Shown here: positions 1-9,236 of the stretch, one piece after another
Layout of the letters: every line of letters starts with the position of its first letter
Numbering within the stretch: the first letter of the stretch is position 1
Assembly (NCBI GenBank): GCA_001970855.1
Contig: LSSN01001561.1
Location: 1 to 11,841 of the forward strand
Length of the DNA stretch: 11,841 bases
Reading direction: 5' to 3'
Source of the DNA: Smittium culicis
Lineage: Eukaryota; Kickxellomycota; Harpellomycetes; Harpellales; Legeriomycetaceae
Position numbers and translations under genes: made by a program
Notes under the pieces: generated by a model
Databases searched by the model: none
What the model was told of the DNA's origin: nothing
What the model saw: only the letters and a program-made list of their open reading frames with translations

Positions 1-154
1 CGGTAATTAAATCTCAAAAATTCAAAAATTTGATTAAGCATAAGTGATAATCATTTAATTTTATGGATCTCTAATAACTATTCTAATTAATTTGTAAAAA
101 TATCAGGTCTAGATGGTAGTGAAAAATTAATGTAGTCGCTAAAATCAACTACTA

Positions 155-357
155 CAGGTGAACCTCGATATTCGCGATTTTTTTATTAAAAGAGTTCTCG
201 CGAACAAAAAGGTTTATATTATGGACTGAATAAAGTAAAACTATGTTAATTTGTTCACATGAAAAATTTGTACTTGAAAAATGCGCGAATAAAAGGAATT
301 TTCTGTAGTAAAATATTAAAATGTTATATTAGACTTGAAAATAGCGAGGCTGACCTT
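155..357. mobile_element. Candidate pogo-like MITE (non-autonomous DNA transposon)
   Basis: The left end reads CAGGTGAACCTCGATATTCG at 155-174 and is preceded by TA (153-154). A roughly matching inverted copy, CGAGGCTGACCT, lies at 345-356, and the match continues into the AT-rich sequence just inside it. CAG followed by an ACCTCG-type motif beside a TA target is typical of pogo/Tigger-family terminal inverted repeats. No transposase frame lies between the ends. A second possible right end is at 284-305, where CGCGAATA and CTG are followed by TA (306-307); this would make a 151-bp unit with intact TA flanks. The ends are diverged and were found by eye, so the assignment is tentative. Confidence 0.33.
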
Positions 358-895
358 TTCGAAAATTCGCCGACCTAATTGATAGTCGATAAATAATATA
401 AAACTATATATTTTATTAGTTATTATATACTATTTTATCATATGGGAGATTCTGAACTAAGAGAGCACTTTGTTGCAATTTAATGTTTTTTTCCTGATTA
501 TTCATTATATGTAATTATTATTGGCGGAAATTAATAGATATTTCATTTTTTCTATTTGTTCATTTAAATTTTATATTATTATTTGCTAAAAAAAAAGAGC
601 TAATTAACTCATTGGCTATGATTTTTTGAATCCAAATTTATACACTGTAACATTTCAAACTATAAAAGACTATTTCATAAAGAATCACCTTTAGATATAA
701 ACAATTTAATAAAGATTTAACTAACTATTTTTTCTGTTTAAATTCAAGATTTTTAGTTCATTAAAAGGCTAAAGGAATCAGAAACGCATTATTGCCCGAT
801 TACCAATGAAAAAACTTTGTATAAATCAAATAAAATTTAAATTTTTTTTCGCGTTTCAAATTTTCGAAAATAAAAAATTCATGTATAACGTGGGT
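358..895. other. AT-rich stretch without a recognised gene
   Basis: All frames are densely interrupted and no protein motif is recognisable. The stretch contains ordinary A and T runs and a short TTCGAAAATTCGCC patch at its left edge. Near 840-870 there is a TTCGCG/TTTTCGAAAA patch whose vocabulary recalls the candidate pogo-like ends. I see no RNA gene and no repeat strong enough to annotate separately. Confidence 0.6.
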
Positions 896-1094
896 TACCA
901 CCATTGAGCCAATGCTCAGTGGCTATGGGGCTGCTAGAGCAGCGGAGAGGGGTCGGTTGAAAAATTATTTTTGTAATATTTTTTGATAGTTTTTAGTATA
1001 CTGTTATAAACCATTGTACTAATTACTGACTTCCCCACTTGATTCACAATTAACCCCATTGTCTCACCGCTTATTACCCATTGGCCAATGGGTA
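896..1094. mobile_element. Candidate MITE with palindromic ends
   Basis: The left end, TACCACCATTGAGCCAATG (896-914), and the reverse complement of the right end, TACCCATTGGCCAATGGGTA (1075-1094), share TACC, CATTG and GCCAATG in the same order. They differ by two one-base gaps, so they form a short terminal inverted repeat around a 200-bp unit. Each end is also a hairpin on its own: CATTGAGC/GCTCAGTG at 902-921, and a perfect 20-bp palindrome at 1075-1094. Inside the left end is another small hairpin, CTGCT/AGCAG (931-942). The unit is GC-richer than its surroundings, which suggests an inserted element. No coding capacity is present and the superfamily is unknown. Confidence 0.35.
1075..1094. 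repeat. Perfect 20-bp palindrome
   Basis: TACCCATTGGCCAATGGGTA is its own reverse complement, with no spacer. It is markedly GC-richer than the flanking DNA. It forms the right end of the candidate short element starting at 896, whose left end carries a similar CCATTG(A)GCCAATG core. Confidence 0.85.
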
Positions 1095-4000
1095 TTCCTC
1101 CTCATATCTACTATGTTTAATCATTTTATATATAATGACATCATAATCCTTACCATGATGGAATATGCTGTTCAACAAAAATTCACAAATCTAATTTTTA
1201 TTCCCTTCATTTTATACAAATCTTTATCAAAATAAAATTATTATCTTTAGCTTCCAACGTTACTAATATCAATCGTGACATATACTTTTAAATTATGTTT
1301 AATAAACTTTCTGAGAAAAAAGAAAAGATAACGGGGGTTACCTGTACCTTTAATTTCTATTAAGGGTTTAGAAGTGAGTAAATATACGCTTTCAATTACT
1401 ATAATAAATTGAAAAAGTAAAATTGAAAAAGTTTTTAACGCTTTCTTTTGTCTGGATTTAACTATAGTCTATAAATTCAATAAAAAGAAAAAAGAAATAA
1501 TACTAAAAAAATACATTAAAAGGTAATATCTTCGTACAATAAAAGTATAGTGGATATGAGTTTTAAGCATAGCACTTTTTACTCCAAAGAATTTTTAGTG
1601 AGAATATAATAATTGTTTATTATTTAGCAATGGAATCTTTTATAGAGAATAAATTTTTATTTTTTTCGTTTTTTCCTGCCCTCCTCCAACTTCGTCGTAT
1701 AGAAATCTTTATACACCGCAATTTAGAAGTCATCCTGCTCTTTCCCTTTTTCTATTCAAGATTGTATGTATAAAATTAAATAATTTGATTTTTTTCTCCT
1801 TATAGCTAATTCATCGGCAAGGCTATTGATCTTGTTAAACTTTCGTTTTCTAGTTGGGTTTAGAGATTTTCTTTGCAAAATATTATTAAAGGTGAATTTC
1901 AAATGACTTTTTTTTTTTTTTTGTATTTAAAAATGATCTTTGCAATGTCTTAATTTAATATAAATAATAAGTATTAATATAGTTGGCATATTTGTAGTGG
2001 TGAGATATATTTTACTCTACTACATACAGAAATTTAATCTTGTAAATAAGGCATAAATTCGAATATATTATATCTAAGTTATTATATTTTGGATAAACCA
2101 GGTTACGAAAATACAAGATTTAGTACAAATAATTGCTTAAAACTTTTCAGGCTAAGATAAAAATAATATTAATAGTATAAGAAATCAAAAGAAATTTGAA
2201 TATTAGATTTCATCATATTCGATGTAATAAATAAAAATTCCGAAAATAAAAAACTTATGGTTACAATTAATGAAACTCAAGGTTTAAAAAAATTTAAACT
2301 TATCGAATTATCCGGAACAGTTAAATTGATTTCTACTGTACCAAGCTAATATATACTCATAAATATGAAAGATACCTAAAATTATAAACCTTTTAAAATA
2401 GATTAAACGGTAATAATTCTCATAATAAAATCAAATAATTATTTCACATAATAGATGTAAGTATTGACACAAGAAAAATTACGAATCACGAGATGTTATT
2501 GTTATAAATAAATTTTAGTTATATAAATAAATCACAATGTTTATCGTTAACGGATCAGAAATATTAATATGGATTAAATATTAAAGATTTAGTAACAGAA
2601 ACTATATTATTTATAAGGCTAATCTTGAAAACTATCTAAGTGCAATTTATAGACAAATAATAGCATAATTTTTTCATAATAATTTTTATTTGGAGAAATT
2701 AATTGATATTTTTCATATGAAAAATCTTTTTAGCAAAAATAATTCTTGAAAGTTTTAAGAAATATTTTAGGGGGCCTGAGTACAGTTATTATGAAAATAT
2801 CAAAATAAATTTTCCAAAATTATTACTGGTTTAGCTTTCAAATATTTTGTACTAAATAATAGAAGAAAAATAAAATATTATGTGCGTTAATAAATTATCT
2901 AGTCTCCTAAATTATTTTGCCAACTTATTAGAAATAAAAGAGGATATTGAGGGAAATTTTTGTGTTAATTTGATATTCAGATAGAATAAATTTAGATAAT
3001 ATAGAATAACTATATTAAGAGAGTTTATGTTGTATTACTAAAGAATGATAAATTGTAAAACGGTAAATAACCACTACTATACTAATCCGATTATTTTATA
3101 TAAAAAATTCTGAATCGTAGAATTCAAATAAATTTTTCCCATTAAAGGTACAAATTTAGATGAAATTAAATTAAAAAATACAGATCTTTTAGCATGCTTC
3201 AACGGGGTTTAAATTATAAAAAAACGATATTTTTAAAAGAAGTTTTATGATTCACGTTTACTCAGTCTCGATTGAATGTTCTATTTAAAGTGTACCAGAA
3301 GGTCAATATCTATTTTTACAGATACATAAAAAATATTATAATTTTCCTAAACTTATCGACTAATAACAGTTTGTAAATAAAAAAAAATTAAATTTATGTA
3401 TTACTGCTCTGTATCAGTTAGTTTTTTTCTGGTGATTATATGCATTTTTTATGAAAAAAACAAAAATATAACTAAATATATTTAAAAAGCGTAAAATTTA
3501 TTTTTTATATTGTTTTATTATAAATTATACTATCCATAGGATGAAAAATTAAATAAAATATATAAAAAATTACCCAAATACAAAAGTAGAATGAAAGGGA
3601 ATAGCTTATTGATAAAATATACTCTTTTATAGAATTTTTAATGCGATTTTTATCGGAAAATCTTAGGAATATTACTAATTACTAGAATATTTAAGGATTG
3701 TTGAATTAATTTTAATAAATAAATAAACTGTACCACTTTAATAATGATGGATAAAACTCTATTTATGTGCAGAAGTGTGGATAAGCGACAAAAGTGATGC
3801 TAAGATAATGATATTGAAATGCTAATTAGTCGCATATATATTAAATAAATAAGGAATGGATAAAATAAACCCTATCAAATATTTATTTAACTAAAATGCG
3901 TCAAATAAATAAGCAAGTATAATAAGTATAAATACATATGCGTATATTTGGCTAACTTTGTTCTTTTGAATATATTTTATATTTAAAAAAAAAAAATTAA

Positions 4001-4843
4001 AAGTGGCCTACCTTTCGAGTGCATTGAACGAGGACCCTTCATTTTTACAATATATTTATATATATAATAAAGATTTTTATAAAAATTAAAAAAAGTAATC
4101 AACTATTATAGAAAATTAGTTAACAAATATTGGTTTTATATTTATTTATTATTAAAGCTAATAAGCGAGAAATAAGTTAATGTTGAATCAATTAATAACG
4201 TCTGACACTTTTAATAAATTTATAAATCTTTGGGGTATGTACTTTAAATAGCAATTGGCAACGTATATAAAGAAAGTAATTAATATATAAATAAGCTCCC
4301 ATATAATAGATAAAAAAAATAACCTGGTCGAAAAAATTACTGAATATCATAAATTATGTCATTAATCTTTTGAACTGATGATATTATTATTTCGAGTTAT
4401 ATTATAACAACCTAGATCGTCAATAAAAAAATATTACAATCCTCAATATATATATACTAAAATATAAAAAATTGTAGTGATAAAAGCTAGGTAACGTAAA
4501 ATTTAAACCCCCCCCCGTTAAAACACCGAATAGCATCAGTTAAATCGGATTCTAGCGAAGCTTACAAAATTAATATATAATGAGGATATCTATTGAGATT
4601 TCTGATCCCAAGTCTTTTTTTCTGGAATTTAATTTTTTTTTAGCATAAAGTTAATAACTGGTATTGTTAAATTCAAGTCTATTATACTAGTTTAGGTTGC
4701 CATATAATTAATGAGATCAGCTATTATACTTTATTTTTTAGCTATTTTTATTATTTTAACTTCACAGATATTGCCTTAACCGTGAATCAGTGATTATTTC
4801 TCATAACGTATGTTTTTATTACGCTTCTGTGAATGTTAAATCG
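1095..4843. other. Long AT-rich gene desert
   Basis: I find no reading frame, RNA gene or protein remnant here that I can support. Composition is dominated by A and T, with A/T homopolymer runs such as a 15-T run at 1908-1922, TA-rich simple sequence (for example 4049-4065 and 4446-4455), and an AT-rich palindrome at 2708-2725. The few GC-bearing patches are an AACGGGGTTTAAATT motif at 3201-3215, its expanded inverted counterpart with nine C at 4500-4519, and a pyrimidine-rich patch near 1670-1740. This is consistent with unconstrained fungal intergenic DNA or transposon relics too old to read. Confidence 0.6.
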
Positions 4844-5144
4844 AAGATATGAAGACTTAAATCATAGTATGAGGTCAAAGATACACATAATTATATCTGT
4901 CTTTTTTTTGATAATTCAAAGTACGCAAATTATTAATTTGAGTAAAACAGAAATAATAATTTGATAGATTAAATAAGATAAAATAAAATGATAGCTAACG
5001 GTCATATTTTTTGTAAAAAATCTTTCGCGTGGTAAGTCCTTTTTTGATTCTTTACTATCTATAAAACGAATATCAATGAGATGTGAGGGGCGGGTACAGC
5101 GTATATCTTAGGTCTCATATTATGATTTATAGTCTTCATATCTT
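4844..5144. repeat. Short unit bounded by a ~40-bp imperfect inverted repeat
   Basis: Positions 4844-4884 and the reverse complement of 5101-5144 both begin AAGATATGAAGACT. They then share TAAATCATA, TATGAG and AAGATA with a one-base gap and a few substitutions; I count about 36 matches in 40 aligned positions. The arms enclose about 216 bp of AT-rich DNA with no reading frame. The right arm ends next to a GC-rich patch, GAGGGGCGGGTACAGCG (5084-5100). It could be a MITE, or a hairpin-forming terminus associated with the DIRS-type element that ends nearby. The repeat is plain in the sequence; its identity is not known. Confidence 0.6.
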
Positions 5145-5499
5145 AAATCTAATCATCATTGTATTTCGGCAGAAGATACACAATATGTACATTCAGAGTT
5201 TTTTTTTGGTGAAATTGAAATGGGTTTGATTCTGATTGTCCTAATCGGCCAATAAGAAAAATTATCTCACACTACATTTTTAACAACAGACAATCAAAGT
5301 AATCAACTAAAATACGAACCCCTTCAAGTAATGTACTCAAGGATAGGTATATTAAACAGAGCTTAGCCACTCCCCAATGGATGGCTAAGCTTTTCAACGA
5401 TATTCTTGATCCCATCTTTTCTTGTCCTTGTCCTAGTTCCAGTTTTATAAACTTTATTTTATTATATTTTATCATTTAAATAATCGACTTTACTATAGT
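5145..5499. other. 3' flank of the minus-strand DIRS-type element, no gene assigned
   Basis: This stretch lies just downstream of the recombinase remnant. It contains a 67-codon open frame on the minus strand (5475-5272), but I cannot match it to any DIRS domain; the RT connection region it superficially recalls is found elsewhere (7500-7400). It also contains a 10-bp-stem hairpin at 5360-5391. It probably includes the 3' untranslated end and terminal repeat of the element, but no boundary can be fixed from one copy. Confidence 0.4.
5360..5391. repeat. Hairpin with perfect 10-bp stem
   Basis: AGCTTAGCCA (5360-5369) and TGGCTAAGCT (5382-5391) are perfect reverse complements separated by 12 bases. 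The hairpin sits just beyond the recombinase end of the minus-strand element. It could mark an element terminus or an RNA 3'-end structure; neither can be shown from this window. No U-tract terminator logic applies in a eukaryote. Confidence 0.75.
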
Positions 5500-6590
5500 C
5501 CCATACAGTAATATTAGTTAAATTAATACTAGATTACTTGGAAATCTGTTTATCGAGTCGAATATCATAAATAAATACCAGTAGCTCATATTTTGGTTAT
5601 CCTGGATAGTATCTCCTGACTTTGCGGTACTTTTATAGCCTAGATCCCTTGCTTAGGGTTGAGAGACTCCCGTTGGGACTTCAATGAGATCAATTAATCA
5701 AAAGATATGCCGTCGGGTTTTTTGAGAGCCTAAGGGTTCGTTATTATCACTAGTATTCCTATCTAGAGTTACATATTTGATGTTTCCGTATTTAATATAG
5801 ATTAGTTTTCAGCTTAATTTCGCTACCTTTAGCTTAATTGGCTTATAAGATTTCACTGGGAACAAATAATCCAACGTATGGCTATGGACATATAATACTT
5901 TCTCTATAGGCGCAATGAAGCGTTTCTTCTTTGGTTTTATTATTACTAGTTTCTCGTAGGTGTCCGAAGTTTTGTCTTTTTCGTTGGTATTATGTTAATT
6001 TCTGACGGTCTGTGAAACCCACAGATGGTCATAAAAAATCAAAATTTTACTGCCAAGTCTTTTGCATTCAAACTATCGATTTTCTTCTCAGCTTACTAAA
6101 ACATTTGTTAATTTTATTCAATTCATAGCTAAGTTTATTAATAGGTTTTATTTTCGATTCTTTTAGACTTCTTTTAAAGGTATTAAATATATCGTTCTGA
6201 TTTATTTAAGTATGGTTGTAATGGAAGTTTAGATAGATCATGAATAGTTTATTAATTATTTTGGCCCACTTAAGCTTTATAATTTCTTGGGCTAGGTAAT
6301 TTATAATTTCTCAAATACTGAATAATTTTTCGTTTATTTTTGGTTTAGTAAAACGTGTTGAGAATTATTTCTGAGCTCTGCTGCTTTTTTTGATCGCTCT
6401 ATCTCACTTAAATACCAAAGTTCAGCGTAAACGAATTCTTTTAAATCTCAATATTTGTGGTACCGACTCCGCTTATGTGCCAGGGGGTTAGGATCCACAT
6501 TTTTTTAATGAACTTCAAAGTTTTTCTGCTTCGCAAGTCTGGTTGAATCGCTGATGCAGTAATCTAAAGTGGATATTTTATCGCCATGCT
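5500..6590 (-). pseudogene. Tyrosine recombinase (DIRS-type YR), broken
   Basis: This would be the integrase of the element, joining a circular DNA copy to the target by a tyrosine-phosphate intermediate. The linker NVDPNPLAHKRS near 6500 resembles the 'NPLAH' link between RNase H and YR in DIRS polyproteins. The N-terminal helical domain shows INYLAQEIIKLKWAK (about 6305-6260) and NTFKRSLKESKIKPINK (about 6190-6130). The catalytic half shows KLVIIKPKKKRFIAPIEK followed by VHSHTLDYLFPVKSY (5952-5843), the second-Arg region with ARDLG (5651-5637), and a C-terminal WYLFMIFDSINRF (5580-5542). Aligned to the usual HxxW...FDxFYR ending, the catalytic His and Tyr positions read Met and Asn (Asn codon 5550-5548). 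At least three frames are needed and stops are frequent. The family call is confident; the exact catalytic alignment is from memory. Confidence 0.72.
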
Positions 6591-6599
6591 CTTTGTCAT

Positions 6600-8100
6600 T
6601 GGGAACAATATTTATGTCTTTCAGAGAGAGGATAACAGCTTATTTGCGAGTTTCTCATTGCGGAATTTCCATATTACTTCCGATATTAGATTACACTAGG
6701 GACATGCATAGAATATCACCCAGATCTTCAAGCCTTGGGTTAAAAAATTACAAACTACCGCGTTGTGATCAGGCCCCCAGCTCATATATTATTCCAATTT
6801 CCTGTTCCTTTAAGTTACGAACAAATTATACAATTTTTCTCATAGAATTTGTTTATTTTGCTGAGCATAGGCGTATTAATGCTCTTTTCCGTCTTTTCTA
6901 CAAGCCTTGATGGCACATTTGCTGTAATTGTGACTGAAGGAATATAATCTAATTTTGGGAGATCATTTGCCCTATAAAAATAATCCAAATCACTTCTGCT
7001 AATTGAAATGGTGGTTGTGACCTTGTGCCACCAAAATTTTTCATACAAGTGATTTTTGATTTGTTGTCGCCTTATACTTTTATACTCTTCCCTTTCGCCA
7101 AGTCTCGGTCTAAAATTTTCTTTTATACAAAAGCTTCTTTAGATTTATTGGGAGTCCTAACCGACTCGGATACCACGTCACAGACAGCTACATATTTCCC
7201 ACCTTATAACCCACACAATGTCGCTTTGGTCGGTATAAATTTCCTGCTCTGCGATCTCTGGTTATAAAAATTTGCCATCCCACATGCCCAGTTGAGTGAT
7301 CCGCCAAATTTATATGCTCTTCGCCAAGTTTTCGAGAAATAACCCTAGTTGAAATCACTTTTGTTCTTCCAGCATCTGATATCGAGGTCAATTAATAGTC
7401 ATGCCCTCAGGCTCACTGGATGCAATGCTACCGATTTAGCTTGTTCTATTATGTTGAATGAGCTTAAATATCTTAGTTATGCCCAAATTTTTTTTATAAT
7501 CTTTATGGCCTCGCACTTTAGGTCGCGTATTTTGTGTTTTAGGACGCTCAAATTCATATATTAAGTATTATTACAGTACCTAAGTGTTATATTCTCTGTG
7601 AAGAAGATAGTAATGGTTTTTTCTATGTTTATAGAATCCCCAAAATTTTCAACTTCGTGGGATAAAATTGTGTGCTTTTTGGGCACACTTATATTTTTTG
7701 GCTCATTATTAATATGTCGTCTAAATAGGAAGATACGTGAATTTTATTCTCCATTATTCATTTGAGAACCGGTTTTAGTATCTTTGTGAATAGTGGAGGG
7801 CTAAAGATTATTCCAAGCTGAACTAGAAACTGATGATTTTTCTTTCCCCAGTGAAATTTCAAGAATTTTATCGATTTATGTTTTATCAGAGCATGTAGAA
7901 ATACATCAGCCAAATAGATTTTTGTGGCCCACTCCTATCTTTTTATAATCTTGTAAGTACTATGTAAATTTTCCATCTTGAATGGAGTCGAATGTTTGAA
8001 TAAATTTAGCTTCTTTTTATTTATAACTAGGTAGAATTGGTTAATTTTATTGGTATTATAAATAGATTTGAGTATAATTTCAGATCTTTTTATGGGGCGC
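6600..8100 (-). pseudogene. DIRS-type reverse transcriptase and RNase H, broken
   Basis: The RT half is readable: YSNLFIIPIKLT (8074-8039), KLN at 8012, and then a long frame with KMENLHSTYKIIKR. Next come KIYLADVFLHALI (motif A, 7922-7884), FHWGKKNHQFLV, FTKILKPVLK and SYLDDILIMS with the YxDD motif at 7727-7716. The connection region, KIRDLK...LRYLSSF...QAKSVAL, follows (about 7535-7420). RNase H shows EIYTDQSDIVWVI (7243-7205) with the YTD Asp kept, a DN pair at 7068-7063 beside FGGTRS, and LDYIPSVTITANVPSRL (about 6952-6902), the usual end of RNase H in this class. A further conserved block, SWGPDHNA (about 6782), precedes the recombinase. Motif A has Tyr (codon 7916-7914) where the catalytic Asp is expected. 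Stops interrupt the frame after IIKR, after PVLK and after SQKI. Confidence 0.85.
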
Positions 8101-8204
8101 TTTACCGATATTTTCAGAAATTAGCACTCAATTCTTGGTTTTCCGCCCCTTTCTGGGCTTATAATCCCAGATTTTAATTTCCAATAGTTGGTTTTAGGAT
8201 ATTA

Positions 8205-9225
8205 CGGTATTTCGAACCCTCCCGAAATAACGCTTTGAACCTATTTTCTGCCTGTAAGTCGGCTTCGCGCAGCCTGAAACTAGCTCAGTCTTCCGCAAAT
8301 GCGGCTTTCTCAATCTCCGAAGTCTTAGTAAAGGGCGCTCCCTTACTCACAGAGCTATAAGAGTGGATTTGAAATATCTAAGACTGCTTCGTTTTATGAT
8401 ATTAGGATGAGTGGTTTTTTTGACTATTATTCTGCTTTCTACGATTTTTAGTTTTGTCTTCGAAGCCTCCTCTTCGCCAATGAAATATTTTATTGATTTT
8501 CATCTTGACTCATGATTTTTATTGACTAAATGAGCACGAGAAATCTGATAAAAGAGCGTCATTGAGTCTACAAGCGGTGAAGAAATTGGTATAGACAGTT
8601 TTGGAATCTTTACCATTATTCCAATAAACCTATAGATTTTTTTATCTCAGAAGCTAGTGAAGAGGATGAAAATATCGAATATAAGTGATCTGATCACATT
8701 TGCAAGAACGTTAACTCTTGCACTGTCCGGATTTTTGCCGTTTTGACGCGTTTCATGATAAATAAGACCAATGGGTTTTGTAGCCACGGAAAATTTTATT
8801 TGATTACAGTTAATATCTCGACGGTTGATATTTTTAGATAAGACTTCCCAATTTCAATGCCTTGATACGCGTTATATTCCATTTTAATGATTTTAGGGCA
8901 CGCTAAAATTGTCAGTCTTCTTTAGGCGTGGTTTATGTGGATCTGAAAAATTAAGACGTTACTGACAGAACGGCTTCGATGAGCTCGGTAGAGAATATTT
9001 CCACTTTTCGGGACTCCATAAACACATTTTGTATCGATAGTTAATGCCTGTGTAGCTTCCCCGATGAAATCCGTTTAGTGATTGGTATCCCGGAATGATC
9101 TTTCATGGGATCTATTAATAAGCTACTGTGCGATCTTTGTGAATTGATTGGCTCTAGCAAAGATTTTATGAACCCAAATGTATCGCAGTTATATTTACAT
9201 TATTCAAAGAGTTTTCGTATGACAT
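8205..9225 (-). pseudogene. DIRS-type Gag-like protein, broken
   Basis: This would be the element's structural nucleocapsid protein. The likely start is the ATG at 9225-9223 (MSYENSLNN...). A frame change then leads to DPMKDHSGIPITKR and STELIEAVLSV (ELIEA at 8986-8972), then CPKIIKMEY (8900-8874), then ATKPIGLIYH (8784-8755) and LANVIRSLIFDI (about 8706-8671). These blocks occur in the same order in the plus-strand element (IPITDL, ELIEALPS, PRCSTMNY, ATRPIDYYVH, FANTMRELLADI). The polar tail near 8450 is followed by GRLS*FQAARSRLTGRK*VQ and SVISGGFEIP (8297-8205), the Gag-RT junction motif of this class. About 25 codons between IPIT and ELIEA are absent from the other copy. Several stops, including TAG at an expected Trp before VQSVIS, and several frame changes show it is dead. 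Confidence 0.72.
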
Positions 9226-9236
9226 ATCTTTGAATA
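9201..9236. repeat. Hairpin with perfect 10-bp stem at the Gag start
   Basis: TATTCAAAGA (9201-9210) and TCTTTGAATA (9227-9236) are perfect reverse complements with a 16-base loop, and the loop contains the likely Gag start codon on the minus strand. It may be part of the element's 5' terminal structure or a chance AT-rich palindrome. Confidence 0.6.

Larger units (their letters stand above)
5500..9236 (-). mobile_element. Decayed, near full-length DIRS-type retrotransposon
   Basis: Reading the minus strand from 9225 downwards gives, in order, a Gag-like protein, RT, RNase H and a tyrosine recombinase. That order and the use of YR in place of a DDE integrase define DIRS-type elements. No aspartic protease and no integrase core is seen, which excludes a Ty3/gypsy or copia reading. 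Every domain is interrupted by stops and frame changes, so the copy is dead. The coding zone is GC-richer than the DNA on either side. Outer limits are approximate: the left limit is the end of recombinase similarity, the right limit a hairpin just upstream of the likely Gag start. Terminal and internal complementary repeats typical of DIRS elements were not identified. Confidence 0.82.

Noticed and set aside
870..911. tRNA A-box-like sequence TGGCTCAATGGTGG on the minus strand (911-898)
   Set aside because: The D-stem does not close, no convincing anticodon arm or B-box follows, and the similarity is explained by the palindromic end of the candidate short element.
2708..2725. 18-bp AT-rich palindrome ATTTTTCATATGAAAAAT
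   Set aside because: Such palindromes are expected in DNA this AT-rich, and no partner or associated feature is seen.
5272..5475. Minus-strand 67-codon open frame with SLKSLA...GVAKLC, at first taken for the RT connection domain
   Set aside because: It lies downstream of the recombinase, and the true connection region is at about 7535-7420 in the correct order. It has no other support.
6569..6910. Plus-strand open frames at 6569-6910, 7025-7267 and 7349-7564
   Set aside because: They lie antisense to the RT/RNase H remnant, have no recognisable motif, and are explained as shadows of it.
7188..7391. Minus-strand frame with H...TGHVGW...C...C spacing, resembling an integrase zinc-binding domain (with 6815-7048 as its continuation)
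   Set aside because: An overlapping frame reads EIYTDQSDIVWVI directly after a clear DIRS RT connection region, placing RNase H here. The zinc-finger look is a shadow-frame coincidence. The 6815-7048 frame does contain real RNase H end sequence (LDYIPSV...NVPSRL), and only that part is used.
8205..8340. Minus-strand frame reading APFTKTSEIEKAAFAED and READLQAENRFKALFREG
   Set aside because: Its first part may be a Gag tail, but from 8297 on the frame with GRLS...LTGRK...SVISGGFEIP matches the Gag-RT junction of the other copy, so the charged alternative is a shadow.
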